A DNA stretch of 49,205 nt from Vitrella brassicaformis (taxonomy: Eukaryota; Sar; Vitrellaceae): the NCBI GenBank assembly GCA_001179505.1, contig CDMY01000546.1, positions 4,620 through 53,824 of the forward strand, read 5' to 3'. The notes under the pieces are model-generated. The model had not been told where the DNA came from, did not search any database, and saw only the letters and a program-made list of their open reading frames with translations. A program made the translations under genes and the position numbers. This document shows positions 9,363 to 20,013 of the stretch, in pieces. Each line of letters opens with the position of its first letter. The stretch's first letter is position 1.

Positions 9363-12337
9363 TCAGTGGTGGGAGTGGTGTCCCCTGCCGCCCTTGCGCG
9401 GTTTCTTGAAGCCCTGTGAGATGCTCTCCAGGCTCATGCCGCTGGTCTCGGGTATCTCCCAGTGCACAAACAAGATCACCAACAGATTGGTCATGGCAAA
9501 GATGGCGAAGGTGCCTGACAGACAGGGGTGGGCAGAGGCAGAGAAGGTATGTAGGTTGGTGTCTCGCTTTGCCCATGTTTGGTGGCTGGCGTGTAGGCCT
9601 GCACCTGATTCTGTGACGAGATCGAAGAGCGACTCGAGCGTGAGTTGGACGAAGAATGCGCAGCTCCAGAAAGTGAGGATGACGAGCCCCATGCCCAGGC
9701 CGCGGATGGCCGTGGGCAGCACCTCACTCGCCACCACAAACATCAAACCAGCCCAACTGATGTTCCAACAGAACCTGATGAGCACCCAGACAGACCCACG
9801 GACACGCACACACACGGTGTGTGCCGCCCTCTCTCGCCTCTCTCTCTCTCTCTGTCTTTGTTGTCACTTACATGTAGAAGAGCATGGTGAGTACGGCAAC
9901 AGTGACGTGCAGGCTGGCCAGCACCCCCTCCCCCTCCCCCTCCCCGCCGGCCGCACACGCACTTTGCACCCCACTGCTGGACCGCAGTGTGGGGCCAGAA
10001 GCGAACACCAGCTGATAGATAGATAGGCACACGTCGTGTGTGTGAAGGTGGGTAATGTGGGTGTCAGTCAGGTGCTTGATTGATCCTCTCTCTTGGTGTG
10101 AGGCAGGCAGGCAGGCAGGCAGGCAGGGTTGCTTACGGCGAATACGATGTGGCAGATGAAGGTACCGGTTGACCCCCAGAGCAGCAGCCACCGCCGCCCC
10201 TGTCGCTCTACCAGCACAAACGTCATTGACACCCCCAACACCTGACAGAAACGCCAGCCACACAAACACACAACACAACCCACATCACATCACAATCAAG
10301 ACGTACATGGAAGGCAATTAAGGCGTCCCACTCACTGACCTTGGCAATGCCGATGCCCACGCCAGCCAGAAATGGGTCGCACACGCCAGCCAGCCGGAAG
10401 ATGTCTTGCGAGTAGTACAAGACGGTGTTAGCCGCAGTTAGGTTTTGGCACACGGCACACCCCAGCGCCACCCACACCTGCGGCCAGTGACGCGCCAGCA
10501 GACCCCACGAGCCGCAGCCTCCAGGGGGGGATGATGGCTGCTCCAGAGCCGTGCGCTCGGACGGTGAGGGCGGGGGCGAGGCGTCAGGTGTGTGGCCGCC
10601 GTTCTGTGTGGCTGTCGTCATCTCGATCTCGCCCTCCCGGCCTTTGGGAGTGTTCAGCCGGGGTGAGGGGCCTCCTCCCTCGGTGTCATCGTCGAGGTCG
10701 TGCGACTCGATCTCGAAGACCACTTTGCGATGGGGGGACTGTCGTTCGGCCGCTCTCATTGACGGTGACGCCGACGGTGAGTGCTGCTGCTGTGTCTGGC
10801 TCTCCCAGTCCCTGAGTATCTCCTTGATCTCCCTTTGGATGAGCAGGTGTTCCTCCTCCTGATTGCGGCCCGTCTGCCCGACGCCCAACTGCTTTAGGAC
10901 CACAGCGGCTTTCTCGAGCTGACCTCTGCCGACGTACCAACGGGGGCTCTCGGGCAGCACCATCACCGCCATCAGCTGCACAAAGGCAGCGATCCCCGCG
11001 GCGCCCAGCAGCCAGCGCCACGCATGCTCGCCGACGAACCAGCCGGCCGCATACGCCAACAGACAACCTGAATGAGTGAGTGAACACGACAGACAGAAGA
11101 AACAGACGGTGGGAGGTGAGCCGAGCCATACCCTGCCGCCTCGCCTCGCCGTACCGACGCACTGTGCGATCTCCTGGCAGACGACCATCCGGCCGCGATG
11201 CTCTCGTGTGGCGATCTCTGCGATGTAGGTGGAGCCGGTGGCGAAACCGATGCCCACACCGAGGCCGATGGCAATGCGGCCCTGCAGCAGGAAGGCGTAT
11301 GTCGCCGCCTCGCTCAGCAGAATAGCCCCGATGATGAAACACAGCGCACTGATGGCGAGTGTCGTCCGGCGGCCCCAGCGGTCAGATAACACGCCGCCCA
11401 CCAGGCTCCCGACCTGCATGTGTGTGCAGTGCACCATACACTCAACGGCAGGCGTCTTGTCTGTCCGTGGTGCTGACTGATTGACTGGCTCACCATAGCC
11501 CCTGGAGCGACCATGCTGACGAAGAGCTCCTTCCTGGTGCAGGTGAATGCGTCACCACACAGCTTGAAGTCCACCTGGATGGGCTGCAGCACGACGGCCA
11601 CCACGCACAGGTCATAGCCCATCAGCAGCCCCGTCAGCGTGGTGAAGGCGACGGCCAAGATCGTCATGGGCGTCATCCGCCCCGCCCTGACGGCCGGCAG
11701 CCTCGCCCTCCCAATCGAAGGACTGTCACTGCGGTCCTCCGGCTCGCCGTCATCGGCACCGTCATCCTCTCCCCCCCTCCCCGCCCTCTCATTGCCAGCG
11801 GTTTCTCCCGGCGTGTCGTCCTCTTCATCATCATCAGGGCCGAAGTAGCCCTCGGTGGACAGAAGCCGCTTCTGCTCCTGCCCTCGGTCGCGGCGAACGG
11901 TGGTCGCTTTGCCGAATAGATGCGCGGAGCCCTCTGGGCGGGGGAGGGATGGGAGGGCGCTGAGAGGCGGGGGTATGGCGCGGTAGCTGCCCTCTTTTTG
12001 GGGGCTGCCGCCAGACTCGAACGAGGGAAACGAAGGCCTGGCAGTGCAGTGCAGGCATTGCCAACACACAACAAGCAGACACTAACACTGGTTTGGCGTG
12101 CTGTGCTTTGTGTCTGTCTGGCTGGCTGGCTGGCTGGCTGGTCTGTCAATCAAATCACCTGTGGTTTGGTGAGGGGTGGCGGTCAGAGTTGATGGGCGTG
12201 TCGTCCATCATATCTGCATCTGCAGGGCTGGTGCCTCCGCTGCTCTCTCGCGAGGCGCGGGACGAATCGGCTGCAATGTCGATGACAGAAGGGGCCTCCG
12301 TAGAATTCTCATCCTTGCCGCTGTTGGTGCCCTCCAT
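9363..12337 (-). CDS. MFS sugar-transporter-family permease
   Basis: Eight exons: 12337-12159, 12037-11494, 11413-11155, 11067-10340, 10241-10137, 10011-9872, 9774-9605, 9514-9363, giving about 758 residues (typical family length 450-550). Hallmarks of the GLUT/sugar porter family are GRRTTLAIS after TM2, PESPRWY after TM6, ERQGRR after TM8 and a terminal PETSG followed by SLESI. TM1 (AFTTLTGLLMGYDLCVVAVVL) is preceded by a cytosolic tail of about 165 residues with an acidic cluster and a possible dileucine signal (KRLLSTEGYF). The TM6-TM7 loop is expanded to about 150 residues by a disordered S/P-rich insert. The start is the first ATG in frame; a GTG four codons upstream was rejected. Substrate cannot be read from sequence. 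The gene is head-to-head with the Rpr2-like gene. Confidence 0.9.
9924..9945 (-). repeat. Exonic G-rich tract encoding (Gly-Glu)n
   Basis: On the sense strand, four runs of at least four G separated by A encode a Gly-Glu repeat in transporter exon 6, just before a membrane segment. The tract could form an RNA G-quadruplex within the coding region. Confidence 0.6.
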
Positions 12338-12407
12338 CGACAAGGTCACCGACTGTTCTCCTTCAGTTCTAAGCTCGCAAGCGATCCTTTCCCTGGGCCT
12401 CCCTTGA
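12338..12407. promoter_or_regulatory. 70-bp bidirectional promoter interval
   Basis: Only 70 bp lie between the transporter ATG (12337, minus) and the Rpr2-like ATG (12408, plus). Transcription of at least one gene must therefore start inside the interval or inside the partner gene. Confidence 0.5.
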
Positions 12408-13879
12408 ATGCGTCACGCCTCTCAGCTTCAGCTGCCCGTCCCGTCGGGTAGGAAGATCGCCGGGAGAAAGCCGGATGAGAAGCCGGCAGATCTGCAGACG
12501 GCTGAGTTCCTCATGTCAGCGGCCCACGGCTATGCATTGCGGGCGCCTGTGCTTGCCCGGCTGCTGATGTAAGTCAGTGAGGAGAAAGAGATCTCGATGA
12601 ATCCCTCACTGTCTGTGTCCTTGGGTACACACGACTTGCAGGCGCAAGTTGGATTCGGTGTGCACAGAGGCACAATTTGGTAAGGCAGCGAGGCAGCGTG
12701 ACGGCAGAACACACATCAATCGTGTGGGTGTGGTTCATGCAGATCTGCGTGGCGGGTCGATGCCGCCATTCTGTGGGGCGTGCGGCAGCCTCTTCGTCCC
12801 TCAGTCGACGGCAGCATGTGCCACAGAGCCGCACAGCAAGACAAGGAGCAGACAGCCAGCCAACCAACTGGGCGAGTCATCGGCTGCTCCCACAGTCATC
12901 TCGGCTCGGAAACGGCCACCAGGAGGCTCCAGGACTCAGGTCAGTCAGTCTCAGCAGCTCAGATCTGATCATACCGATGTGCATTCGGTTGCCTTTGCAG
13001 GTGTGTCACATGGCTTGGCGCTGCCACATGTGCTCGGCTGTCACACGCACCTCTCACACCAAGACACCCGCCAGGACCAGCAGCACCAGTGCGCCAACCA
13101 CCACCAGGCCACCACCGACACGCGCCAAAACCACCGACCTTTTATCAATATCGTCCCTCAAAGGTCGACGATGGCGACAGATGGCCAAGCCACGTCAGCA
13201 GCAGCAGCAGCCGCAGCAGCAGCCCGTCACGCCTAGAGCAGTGTTGCAGAGTGAGAGAGCAGCCGACAGGCGGCGAGAGAAGAAGCGGCGGTACAGGGGC
13301 AATCGGGCGAGGCGTCGGGCAGCCAGACGGGAGGCCAGGCGAGCGGCGTCTGCATCAAGGACTGACCGGAGAGCCGACAGGGAGCTGCGGAAGGCCATGA
13401 GGGAGGATGAGGCGCTGAAGGGATCAACACTCTACGCCCTGCCTGACACAGAAGTGCCCCAGAAGCGGCCCCGCCCTCCCTCGCCCTCACCACCTCCGGC
13501 AAAGCGGCGGCACACGCCTTTTGTTCCCTCTCCGCCCCCTGTCGCTGCTTCTGCTGCTGCTGCTGCCCCGCCCATGGCAATCCCTCGTGCAGCAGTGGCA
13601 CATCCACCTGAGGAACCAACACAGCCGTTATTTCCGCACGTTGCTGGCCCAGCGGGCCCGGTCCCTGCAGCCGAGCCGACTGCCGCAGCGCCAGCAGCTG
13701 CTGCGAGTGGGGATGTGATGATGTCTGAGGCGCAGGACGAAGCAGATGTGACGGGTGGCGAAGGGGGTGGTGGTGATGGCGAGATGGCGGCTGAGAAGCA
13801 AGATGAGGGAAGAGCTGGTGGTGAGGCGAAAGGCATCAGTTTGTATGAGCTTCTGCATGGCATGGGGATTGAGCTGTGA
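12408..13879 (+). CDS. Rpr2/Rpp21/Snm1-like RNase P/MRP protein subunit
   Basis: Four exons: 12408-12568, 12642-12679, 12743-12939, 13001-13879, giving 424 residues. A helical N-terminus (AEFLMSAAHGYALRAPVLAR) is followed by FCGACGSLFVPQSTAAC (about residues 77-93). About 65 residues later comes MAWRCHMCSAVTR. Two CxxC pairs around an LFVP core and an R-rich end are the layout of the Rpr2/Rpp21/Snm1 zinc-ribbon family, which helps RNase P or MRP process tRNA or rRNA precursors. The tail (about 270 residues) is unlike short family members. It holds a polyglutamine patch, a dense Arg/Ala coiled segment (RRREKKRRYRGNRARRRAARR), a proline-rich part and the ending LYELLHGMGIEL. Snm1 also has a basic tail. 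The family call rests on motif recognition only; the intron phases agree. Confidence 0.6.
13198..13218 (+). repeat. (CAG)n run in the Rpr2-like gene
   Basis: This trinucleotide tract encodes the polyglutamine patch near the start of the basic tail. Confidence 0.75.
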
Positions 13880-14646
13880 CTGACTTGATAGATATCGATG
13901 GACAGACACGTTTGGTGCCGGATGGATGGATGGACTACTGCGGATGTGATGTAAGTCGTAAGTCATTAGTCTGTATCAAGTCAAGGGAAGGGATGGTCTC
14001 TGTGCAGCCAGCTACGAGCGCTCGATCCAGGCAGCCAGACAGCAATACATCAGACAGACAGACAGACAGACAACCGCTCGCAACCCCTCACTCACACAGT
14101 CCGCCAGCCAATCAGGCTCGCTCAATCAGCCACTCACATATGTACATAGCATAGAGTAAGAAGAAGACAGACAGACAGACAGGCCAACCATGCCAGCCAA
14201 CACAAATATAGTATATCTCTGTAAGCAGGGAGTATGGTCCTCGCGCACACAAGTCAGACCATAGGATACATCCATCCATCCAGGCAAGAAGAAGGAATCA
14301 ACGCAGGCAGACAGGCAGGCCGGCCGGTCTGGCTGCCTACAAACGGCAAAAAGCAAATAGGAAGGGAAGAAAAAGATACTGCTCGTACTTACAGCACCAG
14401 GTGCGGCGCTGTTTATCTACCTTGATTGATATGTGTGTGATATAGCATCTCCCCTGGGCGGGGCGGGGCGGGGCTTGAGTGAGTGACGTACAGATGATAT
14501 CAGTCAGCCGTGCAATGCACCCTCTCCCTCCCTCCACCCATCCACCCATCCCCCCACTATCATCAATCAATCCGTAGTCTGTCTTGCCTCTTTGTCTGCC
14601 TGGCAGGCAATAGATAGATATATCGGTCGGTATCTCATTCATTGAC
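13880..14646. other. Convergent intergenic region (3' flanks)
   Basis: This is the tail-to-tail spacer between the Rpr2-like and J-domain genes. It contains (CAGA)n at about 14057-14070 and 14165-14182, and a (GGGGC)n tract at 14456-14474 that could fold as a G-quadruplex. I see no gene. Confidence 0.55.
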
Positions 14647-17600
14647 TCACCAGCCATTCCACTGCTCCCACATGTTCTCCAGCTCCGAGAAATCGCCGCC
14701 ACCCGCCGCCATGCCCATGCCTGCCTCGTGCGCAGCAGCCTGAGGGCGCACCACCGGCGACCACTGGGCCTGCCCGTTGCCGTTGCCGCGACGCTGTCCG
14801 CCCCGTCCTCGGTTCCTGCGACGGCCCCTGCGCCTCCCGCCACCCCCCATGCCATGGCCAGGCTGCTGCGGGAAGAATCCTCCTCCCGCCGGCGACCCAG
14901 ACGATCCCGAGTGAGGGCTGGCTTCGGCGTAGTCCTGACGGTGGTTGTCCTGATGGAATGGGTTCATGGGCGTGTGTGCAGGGGCCGGAGCCGGTGCGGG
15001 GGCCAAGGGGAAGCTCCCTGTCGTCGGTGGCGGGTGCTCCTTGTTGGCCTTAGGGCTGGGCTCGATCTCACACTGGCAGGCTTTGTCGACAAACACGGGA
15101 AGACTGGGTGGTGCGGGAGGGGGAGCTGGAGCGGGCGGCGACGGGGTGGGGCGATACAGCGGACTTGCACATCCGAACGCCTCAGCCTGCTGAACGGAAT
15201 GAGACCAGGGAAGGAAGGTCCACAGACGCAGGCAGAGAGAAATGCAGAGAGAGTATGCAAAGATGGACGGACTGACTAGTGGACTCTCTCACTCCCTCGC
15301 GCTCTTTCTCTCTTTCTCTCTCTCTCTGTGGTGTGGGGGTATCATTCCTTGCAAGCTTACAGGTGATGCATGGCCGTCACATGGGTTAGCAGGGAGGTAT
15401 GGTGAGGCGACTGGGGGCTGCGGGACCACTGGCTGCACCACGGGCGGTGCCAGTATCACCGGCGGAGCAACTCCATTGAACTCATTAGGAACGCCTCCTG
15501 CACACACGGGACAGACAGACAGACAGACAGACACACATACATACACGCAGGCAGGCAGGCAGGCAGGCCGGTCTATGTGACGTGCACATGTGTCTAGGAC
15601 TGACTGGCTCACACACTCACTCACTCACCATTTCGCTGAGCAGTAGATGGTTGGTTTTGGTGGTGGTGGTTGAGCCGTGCGTTGGGCAGCCAGGCCGCCG
15701 GGCAGGGCACATGCTCAGGAGGCGGTGGCACAGGCATGAAGGGCTGCTGTCGAGGGGGGTAGAATGATACGCGGTTGCCCTGAGGAGGGGGAGGGGGCGG
15801 AGGGTGCACGTTGACGGGCGAGTGTGGCTGCCCCTGGCCGTAGTGGGACACGGGCTGCTGCCCCTGAAAAGTGGGGTAGTACGACGCGGGCTGCGTTGGG
15901 GGCTGCAGGATGATGGGCGGCGGGTGGTGGGTCGGGGCAGCTTGGTTGGTCGAAACTGCACACGCGCACACAAAGACGAGAGGGACACACATGAGTAAAT
16001 GCCTATGCCTGCGTCACGTCAGTGACCTCCCTGCACCTCCCTGCCTCGCTCTTGCTTGTATCACTCACTCACTCACCGTATGCGCTGTCCTGTGCTGGTT
16101 GGTTCTGCCCCAGCAACCGCTCACCGCCCGTGGGACGACTCGATGCCCCTCCCGACACGCCAGCCCCCCCACTGCAAGATGGCCCGGACACGCCAGCACC
16201 CTCTTGCCCGTTGGCAAAGGGATGGCTAGGCATCGCGACGTCTGGCACCACGACAGACGGCTTGTCGGGCTGTGGCTGCGGCTGCGGTTCTTTGGGCCCA
16301 TCCTGCGGGCCATCAGCCATGGTGGGGCTGAATCCCGCTTGCCCGCCCGTCACACGCCTCCACACCGACTCGAAGGCAGCAAACTCCGACGGCCCCTCCC
16401 GCTGCATCTCCCGTCCTCCCTCCTGCTGTCCCCGCTGTTGCCGTGGATCGTCCCACACACCCAAGCGGCTGTTGTGCTGCCGTTCGTTGCACTGCTGCTG
16501 CTCGCGCCACATCCTCTCCAGAGGCGAAAAGTCGTGGTCTGAAGCGGCCCCGCTCTCGCCGTTGCGTGTGGCCGCTGGGCGGGGATTGACTTCTGGCCCA
16601 CTCTGGCGGCGCGTGTGGTGGTTGTAGACGGACGGCATCTGGCCGTTGGGGTTGTTGTGGTACCTGCGACTGGCCGACGGCTGCTGGTACTGCTCACCCC
16701 CTCCCCGCTGCGGACGGCGAGTCTGGCCAGCGGGTGGGGCCTGGGCCTGCTGCTGGTGAGTCGATGATGATGCCGGGCCCGCAGTTGCCGGTCCATCCAG
16801 TGCGCCCCCCATGTCCTCCTCCGACCGGCGCTTCAGCTCATCCTCTGCCGTCTTGAGGGACAGCTCCATGGCTTTCCGCAATTGTTCCTCCTCCAAGAAG
16901 TCCTCCATCCGCTGCTTGTTCCACGCATTGCCGACGCCGACCACTGGACTGCCGTCGGAGCGACCGGGGCGTGGGGCAGCAGGGCGCCCGGTGAGCTGCT
17001 GCACGTTGGTGGCGGGCGAGCGATTGGTGGATGACGTGTTAGGGGGCCTGCGGCTACTGGCACTGGAGGGCGATGTGGCGTCCAGTGCACAGCGGGGTGC
17101 AGGTGACGCCTTCTCGGGCGATGGGCGGGCTGGTCGGGCGGCCGACAGGCTGGGAAGGGGTATGCGGCTGCTGGCGCTCGATGGCGAGGTGTTGCTGTTG
17201 TCTTTCGCCGGTCGGGGTGCAGTTGCCTTCTCGGGTGCCCTCTCGGGTGCAGCTGCCTTCTCGAGAGGCGGCCCAGCACCCGCAGCACCCGCAGCACCCG
17301 CAGCACTCGCAGCACTCGCACCACCACCATCAGCACCAGCCTTGCGCGACTCTGCCGACTTCTTTTTGTTCTTGCGGCCCTTCTTCTTGGCATGTTTGGG
17401 GCCCTCCTCGCCCTTGCCCTCACTCTCGCCCTTGCCCACGCCCGCCCCGTCTCCGTCTCCGTCACCGCCAACTTCAACTTCAACGTCAACTTCAACTTCA
17501 ACACCAGCACCAGCCCCACCAGCAGTGGCCTCACCGGCCCCGGCCTGCTCCTCGTCAGTGCGGCCGACGACCTTCTCCTTCTCCTTCTCGGCCACTCCAT

Positions 17601-19474
17601 TGCCGGACTTGCCGTCAATCACGTCTGTCTTGGGTGGGACGGGTGGCACAGTGGCGTCTGAGGAAATAAACAGAGCTGTTCCTGTCCGTGTGTGTGTTTG
17701 TGTGTGTGTGTGTGTTCGGATCTTACCAGTCTTTGCAGGCGATTTGCCGTTCTGTTGTGTCTTGTTCTTGTTGGCCGCTGCGGCCTGCTGGTCCGACGCC
17801 GCCGACAAGGGAGGGGTCGCCAAACCCTTGCTGTTGGGCGACTCGCTACCCGGCTCCTCCGTGGACGGCTCCTCCTTGGGGCCCTCGCCGTCGCCGACAT
17901 TCTCCTTTTCACCGTCTCCCTTCTCGCCCCCTGCAGCTGCAGCAGCAGCAGCGGCCGCCCTTGCGGCAGCATTCTGCTCCTGCCTCGCACGTTGGAACAT
18001 CGAGCCCTTTTGCTTCGGTGGAATCTTGGGCTTCGCCGCCTTGGCGCCCTTCTTGCCCTTGCCAGTGGCTTGGGTGCTGGAGGTCTTGGGGGGAGCTGCC
18101 GGGCGTGAAGGCGCTGCTGTGCGATTGGGAGAGGGTGAGCGGCTGGATGATGCGTTGTCCGATGAGGGTGGTGGTTTGGATGGAGGGGGAGGGGGAGGAG
18201 GGCGAGATGGCATGGAGGACGCTGGGGCCGGCTGGGAGGGACGGACTGTCGGAGACGCTGAAGAACACAAAGGCAGATGAATAGAGGGGTGGGTACGACA
18301 CTCAGCAAGCCAAGGGGGTGTTTTGGTATGTCTACTGTGTGTGTGTTTGCGCACCAGAGTCTGACGAGTCCTCGCTGCGATAAGAGGCCTCATGGGCACC
18401 ACCGCCACCACGGCGGCCGCCGAACAAACCACTGAAGAACCCGGAGCCTCCAGCTCCTCCATCACGACCAACACCAGCTCCTCCATCACGACCAACATTA
18501 TGACGCTGGACGACAGAAAAGGACAAAAAGAGAGACCACACAAACAGGGGAACAGAGTGAGAGTGATGGATGTGTTGTGTGTGTGTCTGTGGGACTCAGG
18601 GTGGCTGTGTCAGTGAGTGGGCATACCCGCGCGCGCGCCCTCTCCTTGCGCTCCTCCTTGCGCTCCCGCCGCTCCTGAGCCCGCCGCTCACGGCGAGTCG
18701 GGCCACCGCCACCGCCACCGCCACCGAAGCCGAACGACCGGCCGCCACCGAAACCGCCACTGGCACCGAAACCACCACCGAAACCGAACGACCGGCCGCC
18801 ACCGTCTGGCGGGAAGATGATGTTACCGTCCTGCACGATAGCAACCAACACACACAGGGCATCAGTGCACTCATGCGGGTGATTCGTGTGGGTGTGTGGC
18901 GCACCTCGTCGTAGACCGTTACACCGCCAGGGAAGGTGGCAAAGATGTGGTCAAACATGTCCTGAGAACACCCAGTACACACACAATTACGCTCCCTTCA
19001 TCCATTGTATGTGTGTCGTGTCTGTGTGTTGCTGCTGGCTGTTGCTATTGCTGTGTTGACTGTTGCTGTGGTGTTGCCCCCTGACCGTACCGTGTAGTAG
19101 TCGGCATCCTCCTCCATCTCGTCTTCCGAGGCGATTTCGCCCGTGTCGTCGTAGTGGGCCCGCTTGCGCGGGTCTGACAGCACCTCATACGCCGCACCCA
19201 ACGCCTGGAACTTGGAAGTGGCGTCAGGGTCTTCTTGGTTCTTGTCAGGATGAACGCGCTGCATGCCATGGACAGAAGGAAGGCACACACACGTGAACGA
19301 AGGCATGCAGGGGCGAGTGCGTCAAGGAGGTCCCCAGGCCCTCATGCCCTTTTTTGTGCCGTCAGGGCTTACCCGTGCTTCTCGGTGATATGCCTTCTTG
19401 AGTTGGGCTTCGGTTGCGTCGGGCTGCACCCCGAGGCGCTCATAGAGGCCCTTGGGGTCCGACTCGGACATCAT
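14647..19474 (-). CDS. Large J-domain (Hsp40) protein with ubiquitin-interacting motif
   Basis: Ten exons: 19474-19373, 19258-19091, 18961-18905, 18830-18627, 18505-18355, 18257-17727, 17657-16077, 15955-15629, 15497-15361, 15189-14647, giving 1266 residues. Residues about 8-75 are a J domain ([20 protein letters not shown], then the HPD triad, then [15 protein letters not shown]) that should stimulate an Hsp70 ATPase. A Gly/Phe region ([13 protein letters not shown]) and an Arg/Glu coiled segment follow. Around residue 654-690 lies [19 protein letters not shown], a good UIM match (E-rich, A-x3-S core). The rest is low complexity: Ala/Lys/Glu-rich, then Pro/Gln-rich, then RGG-like ([14 protein letters not shown]). 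A motif F-x-x-[LF]-E-x-[MV]-W occurs three times. J plus UIM recalls animal DNAJB2/HSJ1. All junction phases agree, but the mid-gene exons lack homologues to confirm them. Confidence 0.78.
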
Positions 19475-20013
19475 GATGACCCAATGGTGACTTGGGAGGC
19501 CGAGCGATGCGACAACCGACTAATGGTCGACACGTCAACACACAAATTCGCTGAACGGGTCCGGGAAGGTCAACATGCGGCTGCCAGGTGGAGGTAGGAA
19601 TCTCGTGACGGTAGGAATTCCTACGATCGGTGCCGTCTCACCAAGACCTCTCTCAACAGAAACACAGAGGACCCGTTGGACTCCTAGGCTCTCCGCACGC
19701 AATTCGAAGCCGGTGTTAACGAGCTCGGCCCCCAGTCCACTTGACGAGCAATCCCTGCTCTAAGCTATTTTTCGGCGGACTCCCTCCAAACTGCCGTCGC
19801 GATTTGCACATGCATGGCATGTTTCATAACCATCCACAGCACATGCAGCTAGAAGAGGTGAGAGCATTGAGGGGAGAAACCATTGGATTGAGTCAGACAG
19901 TCAGTCAGTCAGTCCACTCGTTCACAAGTGTGGCAACGCAGCGCATGATGCATCCATCGACTCCCTCCATGAGATGATGAGATGGCCCGGCGTCCGTCCG
20001 TTCTCTCAAGCAG
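19475..20013. other. Tandem intergenic region
   Basis: This is the only same-strand spacer in the window. It lies between the stop of the RING gene (20014) and the start of the J-domain gene (19474), so it should hold a 3' UTR and a unidirectional promoter. It has fewer simple repeats than the convergent spacers. I see no gene. Confidence 0.5.

Noticed and set aside
12338-12349. Four-codon-longer transporter start
   Set aside because: It would start with GTG; the first ATG is at 12337.
13171-13236. Short frame starting MATDGQATSAAAA on the plus strand
   Set aside because: It overlaps the Rpr2-like exon in another frame and stops after 21 codons; the spliced frame through 13001-13879 is continuous with the zinc-binding exons.
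16811-18280. 489-codon plus-strand open frame
   Set aside because: Antisense to the J-UIM gene. The translation is Ser/Ala/Pro low complexity mirroring the GC-rich minus-strand frame, while the minus strand carries the UIM, repeated motifs and matching splice phases.
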